DNA from: Tachypleus tridentatus
Taxonomy: Eukaryota > Arthropoda > Merostomata > Xiphosura > Limulidae
NCBI RefSeq assembly: GCF_004210375.1
Contig: NC_134830.1
Location: forward strand, 43,529,094 to 43,593,093
Direction: 5' to 3'
DNA length: 64,000 nt
Position numbers and translations under genes: made by a program
Part shown: piece after piece, positions 44,321 through 56,412 of the stretch
How the letters are laid out: each line of letters begins with the position of its first letter
How positions within the stretch are numbered: position 1 is the stretch's first letter
Notes under the pieces: generated by a model
The model's database searches: none
Told to the model about the DNA's origin: nothing
The model's input: only the letters and a program-made list of their open reading frames with translations

Positions 44321-46965
44321 CATAATTGCAACACTCAGCCATGATGACGAGTAAGTTTGTAAGAAAGTAAAATGTAAGATTTGTTTTTAATGTGATAATT
44401 TCAATGAGTGTTAAAACGTTAACTATTAATTATTCTTTCTAATACTTATTGCAATATAAAATTATATAATATTAATCATTATATTTATCAACAATAAGGC
44501 ATAATGTTAAATGCACAATACTATTTAAAAAAATAACTAATTGTGAGATAAACTTTGAAATAAGAAAAAGTAGACTCCCATGTGCTGCTATCTAGCGGTG
44601 CTGTCTAGAACTATATAAATCATACTGATTATTGAAAAAGTACGTCAGTTATTTCTTGGTATATACCAACTTCATTACATTTGTTAGGCGTAGGTGTTTA
44701 ACTTTTCATTAGATTTCATTATAGCCGAGTTACTACATTAGAGATAACTTCAGTAGTTAAGCGATTCTTTTACTTTAATCTGAGTAATTCGTTAATAAAT
44801 TGTTATAAGATATATTGTCTTTGTACATTTTAGCTGACAAAAGTTACAATGTGTTGTATCAGTTTGAATTGGTTTGATTTCTGCTTTCTTATTTTTTTTT
44901 CAAATTGAGCAGAAATTTCCTGATTATTTTAGAATATTTTGAATACATTCATATGGCAAGTTCTCTTAGTTTGAATTGCCTTGTGTATACGTTCGTTTAT
45001 CCATTTCCCTTGAAGATATTGGTGTTGCGTCTATTTAACTATGTTGACATTGATTTGGTAGGGCTATTGAAGCTGAGATGATTTATAAGTTAAAATGACA
45101 CGTGAATAAAGCTGATTTATCCTTTAGTCTTCAAAAATGGACGAGTTAAACACGTATACCTTTCTTGCGAGTTAAGTTTTATAATTTTACTTCAAATTGA
45201 CTTGTATCATGAGGCCTTAGACATTTTCTGCTTCATCGCACTTGAAACATTCTAAGTTTAATCATAGTTTGTAAGCTCTTTCACATTACCCTTGAGTTGT
45301 ATGTTTTGTGTATCAAATTCAGTTTTCATTGAGGTAAACCTTGCTAACTATAGTTTAGTGGCTGTTGTACATTTGTTTCATACGTTGAAGTTAAGTAATA
45401 GCTGCTTGAGTTTAAACTTTTACTTCTTGTAGATTTTATTATTATTATTAATTGAATTTTAGTCTCAAATATTCATGTGAGTTGTGCTCGTTAGGCATTA
45501 ACGTATACATTTAATTTAAATTGGTTTAAATTATTCAGATAGAGCGCCATCTGTCGAAATAAAAGCAACTTTTCCAAACTTTAATATCTCTGGTTATCAA
45601 CAAAGTTGGTAATATTGAAATCATCAAATACAAGGACATTGTCACACTCTTGATAAATGCATATTTGATCAATTTCAAGAACTCATAAGCACTTTACCTT
45701 AAAATTTATCAAGTATATACATTTTTTAGCCAGAAGTGTGTGGCAGTATTTTCGTGTTTGATGACTTTAATGCTATCAATTTTCCTATTGACGAAAGTTT
45801 ATTACAAATTAAAGAACGATTTTAATTTGACAGATAACGCCTTCGCTGAACGATAAGCAATAGAGCTTTCCGTTTAATTTCGAGTTGTTCGTGTTGTCAC
45901 TGAAGGCTGACATGATTAACTTGTCTTTACTTCCTCTTTTCATGCTACTTATATTAGTTAGTACATAGATTCGTTTGAACAGAACGGAACTATTCTTCGG
46001 TTACCCTAATTATGCTGTGTAATAAGTCGCTGTCTATGTAAATACATCAATTTAATTTTACTTAGATGCATTAATTTATGTTGAATTGCAATATGAAATG
46101 AAACAATTTGAGTTGAGTTCTATCGTTACGAATCTAGTTAAAATGAGATAAGTTACAACTTAATGTGCGTCTATTTTAGTATTGCTGTATTATGGATATA
46201 TCCTTTTGTCTTCAGTTAATTTACGCTATCGTGCATTTCTATTGATTTAAATTTAGAGAAGTGACTTTACCTTGGTGTAATTTATTTTATTAATGATGAG
46301 TCGTACTTAAGAGACCATACTAAAGTGTTGTGGAGTTTAAACTCTGATATAATATTCCCATCCATTTAGGGCTAATAGAGTTATGGATTTTTGTATCTTG
46401 TTTAGAAGTGTTGAGTTATACTTAAATGCATCTCTTTAACTGATTTTCTGTTTCAGCTGAAACAAATGAAATACATAAGGGATTATTTTGAATTAAAAAT
46501 AACAAATTGTAGTTGTATTTGACTGAGCTGAGCAGTATTATATCTTGGTGCTTTAATATGAAATGCAATAACTTCGTAGTCTATTCGTTTGAGTTAAAAT
46601 AAGCCATATATTAAAGCATGTGACTGAGTTATTATACACTCTTGTGTTTAAATCAGTTCAGGACTGTTATCGTGCGACTGCACACAGCAAGCTACTCGTT
46701 CCTTAAAACAGTGTCTCCAAAATAAAATCGTTTTATTGGGAAACCCCGACTTCTTTATCGTATAAAATCATGATGTACAATAGTATATTAAAATACGTGT
46801 AGCTCTCTTCTGTACGCTAAAACAAGAGACAAGCTTACACTTGAAAGAAACCTGATCACAAATTCACGACATTGAGAGCTAATCTAACCCCCACAAAAAA
46901 ACAACAAAAAACAAACAAACTACCTTTATATAGTATTATGTACAGTTCTAAGCTTCAGAATTATA
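44321..46965. other. 2.6 kb intergenic, nothing recognised
   Basis: The longest stretch after 40 kb without a recognised element. AT-rich with short frames only. It contains no SINE, which is unusual for this part of the window. A diverged unrecognised repeat cannot be excluded. Confidence 0.45.
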
Positions 46966-48476
46966 TATGCAAAAACGGCTTGTTTGGGTTGAGAAAATAT
47001 TTTACGTAGAAGAGCGAACAACGTTTCGCAATTCTTCGGTCATCGTCAGGTTTACAAAGAAAGAAAGAGATAACTGACCGGAAGCTGACCACATGTTTGG
47101 AAGGAGTTGTGTAACTGAGTGTAGGACTGTAGAGGGCGGTGTTAGATGTTTGAATATATAATTTATTTTATTATATTTAATATGGGTATAAAGGTGTTCC
47201 TTTATATTGGTTTATTTTGGGTTTAAGTTGTTGTACAAGTAAGGCTTCTTTAATTTTGCGTTTGTTTATGTTTGTTTCTCTATTTAGTATTTGAGTGTTT
47301 TCTATGGTTATGTTGTGTTTATTTGACTTGCAGTGTTCGAAAACGTGTGAAGGTGACTTTTTATGTTCTTTGACTCTGGTTTCCATTTTTCTACTTGTTT
47401 CTCCAATATAGAAGTCGTGGCAGTTATCACATTGTATTTTATAAACAATGTTGGTGTGGTGTTTGTCAGTGTAGTTTTTACATAGTGTAGACCTCAGTTT
47501 TGTGCCTGGATTTGAATAAATTTGGTATTAACTGGAATGTCATATTTTTTACTAGTTTTGCCAAATGTTGGTTATTTTTCTGCTGATGTCGGGAATATAT
47601 GGTATGCAGCAGTATATGGTTTCGTGATTTTTTGATTCGTGAGATATATTTACTTTTGTTGGTTGATTTTGCTTTATGTCTAGGTGTGTGCGTATAATGT
47701 TTTCTACGGTTTGTGGAGGAAACTTATTGATGTTGATGAAGAATTGTTTTAATTTTTCTAATTCATCGTTAATTTTATCTGGTGAACATAGTTTTATGAC
47801 TGTGTTTATTTGGTTTTTTAGTATGTTGAGTTTTTGTATTGTTTCATGCGCTGAGTCCCAAGGAATGTATAGTCCAGTATGGGTGATTTTTCGGTGGATT
47901 TCTGTTTTGAATTGTATGTCGGTTCTTGTAATTTTGAGGTAAAGAAATGATATTTGATTGCTTTTTTTCCTGTTCACATGTGAAGTTAGTGTTGGGATGT
48001 ATAGAGTTAATGTGATTGAAAAAATTAAGTATGTGTTCTGTAGATCTGAATCCTGCAACCGTGGCATCTACATATCTGTACCAGTATAGTGGTGGATGTA
48101 ATGCTGTGCTAATTGCTTGTGTTTCAACTTGTGTCATAAAAATATTGGCCAGAACTGGTGATACTGGGTTGCCCATGCTTAGGCCATTTGTTTGTATATA
48201 GTTGTGGTTGTTGAACATGAAGTTTGTCTTTATCGTGGTGAATTCTATGAGGGTTGCTATTTGGTTGCTGGAAATGTCTATAGTTGAATTAGGGTCTTGG
48301 ATGTAGAGTTCTGAGGCTATCTTGCAGCCTTCAGTGGTTGGAACTTCTGCAAAGAGGGATATAACATCGAAACCGGCCATTAAGGCTTTATGATTAAGTT
48401 GATTTAGAGTAGACTTGAAATTAAAAGAGTCTTTGATGAATGAGCTGGCTGATGTTACATATTTGGAGAAGGTCAA
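46966..48476 (-). mobile_element. Penelope-like element, left arm of inverted pair (PLE-A2)
   Basis: The minus-strand copy starts within the RT domain at 48476 and runs through the GIY-YIG endonuclease to the 3' UTR and terminal repeat at 46966-47060. It is 5'-truncated. Its inner end joins, over the shared bases gaaggtc, the terminal repeat at the head of the plus-strand copy, so the two face away from each other. Confidence 0.9.
47177..48476 (-). pseudogene. PLE-A2 reverse transcriptase/GIY-YIG relic
   Basis: RT region in frame 48476-47844: SKYVTSASSFIKDSFNFKS, FDVISLFAEVPTTEG, TNGLSMGNPVSPVLANIF and the catalytic box Y-V-D-A (48074-48063), with the second Asp changed to Ala. A shifted frame to 47552 has THTGLYIPWDSAHE. 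The endonuclease reads YIGETSR, then METRVKEHKKSPSHVFEH and KEALLVQQLKP, ending at 47177. Frameshifts and the Ala make it inactive. Confidence 0.9.
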
Positions 48477-48656
48477 AACGTTGTTCGCTCTTCTACGTAA
48501 AATATTTTCTCAACCCAAACGAGCCGCTTTTGCATATATATTTCTCTACAAGTGGGTTTTCTCGACATCACTGATTATTTTTTCATCACGGCGATTGTAC
48601 GAGAAGTGTAAGTCTTTGTGTTTTTCTCAGTGCATTTGCACTTACCTGTTACCATT

Positions 48657-51151
48657 ATGTCTGAACAAGCATACCGTTCACCACTGTTAACAGTACACGC
48701 TCACACGATCGTTAAGAAACTAAGAAATTTAAACCAAAGAATTATTAATAGAAGAAATAACATCTATTTCATTCAACAATGTAGAAAGGAACAACTAACC
48801 CCTAATTTTGTAAAGGTAAAACTTTCAAAAAAAATTAATAAATACACAAACATTATCCAAAATTTACAGAAAAAACTACTTAAAGCCACGTTGAACACGA
48901 AATACAAAGAACTACATGAATTACAGAAACAAAAAATGAATCTAGACCATCAACTGTTATGTTGCATTAAACCAGAGATTTACGGACTTATACAACGAAA
49001 CATAAACCAAATCAATACTAAGAATGACAAAGACAAAAAGATCTGCCACAACAAAAAAACTAAGATGCAAACAACAGGAAAGACATCACGACAAACCGTT
49101 GACTAACCTCATAATTAACAGATCCGACCGACAATTAAACAAAGACGAGATACATCTAGTTAACAAAGGACTCAACTTCGCAATAGCACCTAGGTACATT
49201 CCAACCATAGAAATCTAAACATGTTCAGAAGATCTAGCCAGGAGACTTGTGATACTTTCTACAGAGAACAAAAACAAGGAAACAACCAAAAACAACCAAC
49301 AGAAAGAAGACAACTTACACAATTGTATTGACATCCAACAGCCAAACTTCCCAGGTAAAATTAAAAATTTATATTTTCCAGAAACACCTAAAAACAACAT
49401 CTTAAACGACTTTTTCAAAGAATTTTTTCACAAAACCATCAACATAATTTCACAAAACAGAAAGCTAAAAAACAATCTTACAAAAAGAGACATTAATTCC
49501 ATTAAAAACCTAAAACAAGACAAAAACATAAAAATTCTAAAAGCAGATAAAGGTAACGCAATAGTAATAATGAACACGAATGAATACATCCAAAAAATGA
49601 AGAACATCCTATCAGACACGAACAAATTTAAACCAATACACACAAATCCAACAAAGACACACGAGACGCAACTGAACAAATTACTACTACAAATGAAAAA
49701 AAGCCAACACAATTTCACAAACACTATTCCTACCTACGTAAAACCGACTCACGCACACCACAAATATACGGCATCCCCAAACCTCATAAACCAGATTGTC
49801 CATTACGACCAATAATGTCCACATATAAATCATTTAATTACAATCTTGGTAAATACATAGCATGGGCATTCTCCAAATATGTAACATCAGCCAGCTCATT
49901 CATCAAAGACTCTTTTAATTTCAAGTCTAATCTAAATCAACTTAATCATAAAGCCTTAATGGCCAGTTTCGATGTTATATCCCTCTTTACAGAAGTTCCA
50001 ACCACTGAAGCCTGCAAGATAAACTCAGAACTCTATATCCGAGACCCTAACCAAACTATAGACATTCCCAGCAACCAATAAGCAACCCTCATAGAATTCA
50101 CCACGATAAAGACAAACTTCATGTTCAACAACCACAACTATATACAAACAAATGGCCTAAGCATGGGCAACCCAGTATCACCAGTTCTAGCCAATATTTT
50201 TATGACACAAGTTGAAACACAGCATTACATCCACCACCATACTGGTACAGATATATAGATGCCACGGTTGCAGGATTCAGATCTACAGAACACATACTTA
50301 ATTTTTTCAATCACATTAACTCTATACATCCCAACATTAACTTCACATGTGAACAGGAAAAAAGCAATCAAATATCATTTTTTAACTTTAAAATTACAAG
50401 AACCGACATACAATTCAAAACAGAAATCCACCGAAAAATCACCCATACAGGACTATACATTCCTTGGGACTCAGCACATGAAACAAAACAAAAACTCAAA
50501 GTACTGAAAAACCAAATAAACACAGCCATAAAACTATGTTCACCAGATAAAATTAACGATGAATTAGACAAAATAAAACAATACTTCATCAACATCAATA
50601 AGTTTCCTCCACAAACCGTAGAAAACATTATACGCACATACCTAGACATAAAGCAAAATCAACCAACAAAAGTAAATATATCTCACGAATCAAAAAATCA
50701 CGAAACCATATACTGCTGCATACCATATATTCCCGACATCAGCAGACAAATGACCAACATTTGGCAAAAACTTGTAACAAAATATAACATTCCAGTTAAT
50801 ACCAAATTTATTCAAAAACCAGGCACAAAACTGAGGTCTATACTATGTAAAAACTACACTGACAAACACCACACCAACATTATTTATAAAATACAATGTG
50901 ATAACTGCCACGACTTCTATATTGGAGAAACAAGTAGAAAAATGGAAACCAGATTCAAAGAACATAAAAAGTCACCTTCACACGTTTTCGAACACTGCAA
51001 GTCAAATAAACACAACATAACCATAGAAAACACTCAAATACTAAATAGAGAAACAAACATAAACAAACGCAAAATTAAAGAAGCCTTACTTGTACAACAA
51101 CTTAAACCCAAAATAAACCAATATAAAGGAACGCCTTTATACGTATATTAA
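48657..51151 (+). pseudogene. PLE-A3 polyprotein: RT and GIY-YIG endonuclease
   Basis: Likely start at 48657 (MSEQAYRSP). A Lys/Gln/Asn-rich N-terminal region with probable coiled coil runs to about 49030, changes frame and continues to 49813 with a stop at 49218. It holds ILKADKGNAIVIMN, the PLE RT lead-in. From 49815: STYKSFNYNLGKYIAWAFSK, FDVISLFTEVPTTEA, TNGLSMGNPVSPVLANIF. After another shift at about 50222 comes the catalytic box Y-I-D-A (50252-50263), with the second Asp changed to Ala. The last open frame (50750-51151) is the GIY-YIG endonuclease: CDNCHDFYIGETSRK, METRFKEH, KEALLVQQLKPKIN. Two stops and three frameshifts in all. Confidence 0.92.
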
Positions 51152-51239
51152 ATATAATAAAATAAATTATATATTCAAACATCTAACACCGCCCTCTACA
51201 TTCCGACACTCAGTTACACAACCCCTTCCAATAATGTGG

Positions 51240-51392
51240 TCAGTTACCTCTTTCTTTCTTTGTGAACCTAACGATGACCGAAGAAGATCGAAACGTTGTT
51301 CGTTATTCTACGTAAAATATTTTCTCAACTCAAACGAGCCGTTTTTGCATATATATTTCTCTACAAATGGGTTTTCTCGACATCACTGATTA
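51240..51392 (+). repeat. PLE-A 3' terminal repeat with hammerhead-like core
   Basis: Core CUAACGA (51268-51274; consensus CUGANGA has G where A is seen), hairpin GACC/GAUC with one mismatch, GAAA at 51290-51293, stem III ACGU/ACGU and then U-A. The rest matches the repeat at 48467. One core base and one stem II pair are lost, so it is presumably inactive. Confidence 0.65.
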
Positions 51393-52070
51393 AGCTTCAG
51401 AATGTCATGTGATTAGGTATTAAAGAAATAGGAAAATAGGAGAGCCAAAAGTTTAAACTTATCCATCTACTCCGAGAACCTTCATGCCAGAAAACTCGGT
51501 ACGCTACAATCAACAAATTATTCAATAGTTGGCAAGTGTAAAAATATGCCTTTGAATGTGTGTGAGACAGCTCCAGAGGCAGAATTAGTAGAGCTGAAGA
51601 TTGAGAAAGTCTGGATATGGAAGAAACGTGGACTAAAATCTGAAGATAACATAAATAAAATCGCTATGTATGAAGAGATATCCAAACATTAAGTTAAAAA
51701 AAAGAGTGACTTACTTTAGAGCATCTGCATATCAAACGCTTAAAAATGTGGACTTGTCGTGTACTCTAGTGCATTATTTTCAAATATCTTAAATGGTAAT
51801 TTTTTTTGGCCTATCAATTTTTGAATGGTTTACTTACACCTTCGTAAAGCACTCTGCTTGTAACAAAGAATAAAATGTGGAATGGGACATTCACCAATGC
51901 ACTAATAACTTAAGTATTTTCTCTTAAATATTAGAATAATCAAAAGAACCAGTAACAGTCCTGACACCATTTTTACACAAAAAATTACGATAGAAAGTGT
52001 GAACAAGTTGATAACGGCTGATAATTAAGTGTTTATGAATAACCATTCAGGCAGTTCTACCTTTTACGAC
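51393..52070. other. intergenic, nothing recognised
   Basis: No element recognised. Confidence 0.4.
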
Positions 52071-52076
52071 TAAAAG

Positions 52077-52137
52077 GTCAAATGCGTTTGATGCAAAGGG
52101 GAGTCGACGCTCTAACCACCTGGCCAAACCGGCCGCG
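52077..52137 (-). repeat. SINE-1 tRNA-like head only
   Basis: Reverse complement reads ggccggtttggccaggtgg, then ttagagcgtcgactcc, the SINE-1 head without its body. It is separated from the next SINE-1 body by about 65 bases. Confidence 0.6.
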
Positions 52138-52201
52138 GGTCACCTTCTAAAATTACTAAAAAGTCAAGGTCTGTTTTTGTTGTCAAACTAGAATAAAAAA
52201 T

Positions 52202-52435
52202 GTTTGTTTTTGAATTCCGCGCAAAGCTAGAAGAGAACAACCTGCACTAGCCATCACTAATATAGTAGTGTAAGACTAGAGGAAAGGCAGCTAGTTATCA
52301 CCATCCACCGTCAACTCTTGGGCTACTCTTTTACCAATGAAGAGTGGGATTGACTGTCATATTATAATGGTCCATGGCTGAAAGGGCGAGCATGTTTGAT
52401 GTGACGGGGATCCAAATCTGCGGCCCCCCAAAATA
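52202..52435 (-). repeat. SINE-1 copy, inverted, head truncated
   Basis: tgtttgtttttgaattccgc tail, gtgtaagactagaggaaagg, caactcttgggctactcttt, taccaatgaagagtgggatt and ctgaaagggcgagcatgttt. Stops at the B-box remnant ggatccaaatctgcgg. Confidence 0.88.
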
Positions 52436-53326
52436 ATGTCTAGAACATATGAAATACGAAATACTTATTATACTTCAGGAGGAAAAACTTGAGAGACAGA
52501 AGGAGAGAGAAAAAGTAAAACATCTTTAAATAACAAACAAAGATATACGTTATAAGAAACCTGCTTCTCTTTTGAAAAATACTGTGATTTGTATTCTTTA
52601 ATGCCAAAGTGTTTGGGTTAACTTACATGGGTAACACTTTTACAATAACTTCTGTCTGGATAGCTAGAATATCTAACACCTTTTGTGGAGTGAAATAGTT
52701 CAAGTGCGGGTGCGTGAGTAGATGAACAAAATCCTCGCTACTTGTCAACTAAACGTTATTGGTATATAAAGCTCACTCGTTTAGTATTCACCGTCATTGA
52801 TCTATCTGAGCTTCTGAAAAACAGTATAGTTTAGAACCCCATTCTTCAGCTGATCACAGAGAGACCAATACGAACAAATATCGTTCCGGTTAAGCTGGGC
52901 AAGTTCGTTTGCTGTAGTTTTATGATGATAAATAAAATCATATTTGTGAAGTGTTTGAATTATTCATACGTATAATACACGTATAATTTATGCATGGATA
53001 ACTAATCTGCTTAGCACTTCTTGCGTCATACAGAAAAAAATTGTTCATATGAGTAAACAACATATTCATCATTTGTTACACGAAGGTAATTGTTCGGGTT
53101 ATAATGCTGGAAACACTTGGCCTTTAGCTGCCAATCAAAAGGACTAATGTGACAAAATTCGTTTCATATCAAGTAATACAAGTCCGTTTTGTTCAAGTTT
53201 AAACTAAAAGAATTTTGTACACTTTATATTTTCATTTCTTTAGGCTTGTTTACGAAATTTGGAATGTTCAGCGAAATTTAACCAAACCTTGTAGAATAGA
53301 CGAATTTTTGTCTAGAGAGCTGGATA
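52436..53326. other. intergenic, nothing recognised
   Basis: AT-rich; no repeat or gene recognised. Confidence 0.45.
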
Positions 53327-53385
53327 GTCTAGTTTGTTTTTGTTTTTTTGAATTTCGCGCAAAGCTACACAAAGTGCGAGGATAG
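53327..53385 (-). repeat. SINE-1 3' end fragment, inverted
   Basis: gtttgtttttgtttttttga, then atttcgcgcaaagctacac: only the tail and the start of the 3' module. Confidence 0.6.
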
Positions 53386-53803
53386 TCTAGAGTTTAGAGG
53401 TAAGAAATTAAAGATTAACTCTTCTCCAAATTAAATCACTTTTCATCTCTCAAATAAATGTTTGACAAAAAGGAAACGTATACCCTTTGGTATGAAAATG
53501 TATAATATAAAAAACGGTTTCTTAAAAAGTTTCTTTTCAGGAAGTAAGAGAAAGAATTATGAAAATTTGGCTATATTTTATTTGTACTGAGTAGAAACAG
53601 ATAATATAGTCTATAGCGTAAAAACTGTTTTCAATTCCTTAGGAAGCAACTTGCGAATTATAAGATCTTAGAAATACTTTAAAAGTCTCAGTTAAAACTG
53701 GTTCTTGAGGCATACAGATAATGTGCTTAGGTCTTATCTTAACTGCTACTAGTGTGATATTTAAATTCAAATCTAATAATTCAGAGCTTTGACTGTGCAT
53801 TTT

Positions 53804-53972
53804 ACCCGGTAAAGATTGACCATTTTCAATATAACGTAATGGTTTATCCCGTAAAAATTGAACATTTTCAACATGACATAAGGGTTTACACAGTAAAGTA
53901 ACAAACGTTTTCAATATGACCTGATTGTTTACCCTGCAAAAATTGGACATTTTCAATATGACATAATGAATT
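53804..53972. repeat. 42-bp minisatellite, four copies
   Basis: Units begin near 53804, 53846, 53888 and 53931. Each has a word like gtaaaaattgaacat, then ttttcaatatgacataa and a gttta boundary. One unit is 43 bp. The minus-strand open frame 53639-53956 runs through it (repeated VENVQF/IENGQS words). No known domain. Confidence 0.85.
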
Positions 53973-53979
53973 TTAAAAA

Positions 53980-54235
53980 GGCGCTCGGCATGGTCAAGCG
54001 TGTTAAGGTAATCCGAGGGTGGCGGGTTCGCATCCCCGTCGTGCCAAACATGCTCGCCCTTTCAGCCGTGGGGGCGTTATAATGTGACGGTCAATCCCAC
54101 TATTCGTTGGTAAAAGAGTAGCCCAACAGTTGGCGGTGAATGGTGATGACTAGCTGCCTTCCCTCTAGTCTTACACTGCAAAATTAGGGACGGCTAGCAC
54201 AGATAGCCCTCTAGTAGCTTTGTGCGAAATTAAAA
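53980..54235 (+). repeat. SINE-1 copy, well preserved
   Basis: Damaged head (ctcggcatggtcaagcg) but intact B-box gggttcgcatcc. Body and 3' module are close to consensus: atgctcgccctttcagccg, gtgacggtcaatcccacta, gactagctgccttccctct, gatagccctctagtagcttt. Among the youngest copies here. Confidence 0.9.
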
Positions 54236-54424
54236 TGGTTGGTGATCTGTAGTACATCTAAAATGTTGATACTGTGTTACTTGGAAAGACTGTGTACTTT
54301 ACACCGTGTGCATAATATAAATATAGATTAACGTATCTTGACATGTTTTCCACAACGTACGTGATTGACAGCTTTCATGATCATGTTAAACGTACAAGTT
54401 CATTGGAGCAGCATCCAAGGACTT

Positions 54425-54970
54425 GTCAGAAAATAGTTGAATGTGGTTTGTTAGGAATATGACTGAAAGGGTATTATTAGTATACAGTTGAATGCGATTT
54501 GTTAGGTGTATAATTGAATGGAACTTTTCTAGTATATGACTTTAAAGGGTCTTGTCAGGTATATGGTTGAATGAGACTTATCAGCTATATGGTTGAATGG
54601 GACTTATCAGGTATATGGTTGAATGAGACTTATCAGCTATATGGTTCAATGGGACTTATCAGCTATATGGTTGAATGGGACTTATCAGCTATATGGTTCA
54701 ATGGGACTTATCAGGTATATGGTTGAATGAGACTTATCAGCTATATGGTTGAATGGGACTAATCAGGTATATGGTTGAATGAGACTTATCAGCTATATGG
54801 TTGAATGAGACTTATCAGCTATATGGTTGAATGGGACTTTTCAGCTATACGGTTGAATGGGACTTATCAGCTATGTGGTTCAATGGGACTTATCAGGTAT
54901 ATTGTTGAATGGAACTTATCAGGTATACGGTTGAATGGGACTAATCACGTATATGGTTGAGTGGGGTAGT
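54425..54970. repeat. 26-bp minisatellite, about 20 copies
   Basis: Unit of 26 bp built from gacttatcag, then c or g tatatggtt, then gaatgg or gaatga. Exact 26-bp spacing is visible between 54551 and 54577 and onward. Copies at the left edge are more diverged. Two alternating variants (tcagct and tcaggt) are interspersed, suggesting higher-order duplication. Confidence 0.92.
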
Positions 54971-56137
54971 GATGTTTCAACTTAATTTATCTATCTTCCT
55001 CACGAAAACAGTTAGTGATTTCTATGTATGACTAAAAATCTAATGAATAAAGTATATTACAATAACAGCTCTGTGTTTTAGATTCCCCAATTACTACATT
55101 AGCTCTAGGACTTGCCGACATATGCCATTAATCAAAATATAACTTTTTATTCTTATGTCTTGAGAACACATCGGCCATGTTATATGCTAAAAAATGTCTT
55201 GTTTAAATATTCGTTTTTGTTCACAGATTTTGTGAGACATTTAAGACAAAGCATTAGGTTCTAAAAAGCCCTGGTAGTCTGTTTTAAGATGCATTTAAGT
55301 TCATCAGACCCTTAATAGCTAATATTTAATGTCTTGGATTCTCTACTCAAATAAAGTGTTCATAAGGATGACAGCAGTCGACAAAATATATAAGTTCTAA
55401 CCTTCAGACAATATTTACCTCAATATATTGCATTAGAGCGGGAAGAACTTGAATGATTAGACTAAAGTTAAACGTGCAGAAAGTGTTGTTTCTCGTCTGA
55501 AGTACATAAAGATGTCTATAAGAGACTTTATTAAAACAAGATTTAGAAACGTGCCTTAGAAACACATCAAACAGATTGTATCTTTTATATAAACTAGTTT
55601 TTATGAAGTATAATATGAAATATTGAAGGGAAATATAGAGTTGAGGGGGACAAAATATCTTTAAGGTTTTTCATGCAGCGAGTTTAGTTGTCTTCAAGTA
55701 ATGCGCTAACTTACATATAAGAGTGTACATCATTGTTCTCTTCCAAGAATTCACTATTTACATAACAAAACTTACTATTATATAAAGGGAAACTGGCAAA
55801 GTAATTATTTCAAATATCCTGGTAGTGTGAATAGTGTAAACTTTCACGAATATAATGCGCAAAAAACAGATAAATTAAAGAAATTTCAAATATGAACTGC
55901 TCCCTAATGAGAAAGAAGTAAATATTCAGCAGTTTGTCAGTTTCAATGTAAGATGTAAAAATTCTGAGAAATTTCTGTAAAAAAAAAAGATGGAATTAAA
56001 TTATCCGCTAACCCATTAATTGAATAAAATACTTATGTAGGATTATCTGTAAAAAAAAAGGGAAAAATAAACTTCCTAAATGTATGGTTTGGTAATGGAT
56101 GTATGTAGAATTAATAGACAATGTATATCTCAGAAAG
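54971..56137. other. intergenic, nothing recognised
   Basis: AT-rich; two short A-runs near 55980 and 56051. No element recognised. Confidence 0.45.
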
Positions 56138-56410
56138 TCCCGGCATGGCCAGGTGGTTAAAGCACTCAAATTGTAATCTGAGGGTCGCGGGATTGAATCC
56201 CCGTCACACCAAACATGCTCGCCCCATCAGCCGTGGGGACGTTATAATGTAACGGTCAATCCAACTATTCGTTGGTAAAAGAGTAGCCCAAGAATGGCCG
56301 TGAGAGGTGATGACTAGCTGCTTTCCCTCTAGTCTTGTACTGTTAAATTAGGGACGGCTAGTGCAGATTGCCCTCGAGTAGCTTTGCGCGAACTTCAAAA
56401 ACAAACCAAT
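56138..56410 (+). repeat. SINE-1 full-length copy
   Basis: cccggcatggccaggtggtt head, gtaatctgagggtcgcggg, B-box attgaatcc, accaaacatgctcgcccc body, ccctctagtcttgtactg, gattgccctcgagtagcttt and a caaaaacaaacc tail. It abuts the inverted PLE end at 56413. Confidence 0.92.
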
Positions 56411-56412
56411 CT

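Larger units (their letters stand above)
48467..51392 (+). mobile_element. Penelope-like element, right arm (PLE-A3)
   Basis: Opens with a terminal repeat at 48467-48590 (aacgttgttcgctcttct, tctcaacccaaacgagccg, cccg-free end gacatcactgatt). The ORF follows at 48657-51151 and a second repeat in the same orientation at 51240-51392. It is the most complete PLE in the window. The repeats are of pseudo-LTR type: direct, unequal in length, the 5' one lacking the first half of the hammerhead-like core. Confidence 0.92.

Noticed and set aside
44321..46965. Search for a host gene in the longest SINE-free intergenic stretch
   Set aside because: No frame above about 50 codons with a recognisable motif, and no set of exons that could be joined with confidence.
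49215..49724. Minus-strand open frames over PLE-A3
   Set aside because: Cys/Phe-rich complement of the Lys/Asn-rich PLE N-terminal region; shadows only.
53639..53956. 105-codon minus-strand gene with repeated VENVQF-like words
   Set aside because: Most of its length is the 42-bp minisatellite read in one frame. No known domain or splice support.
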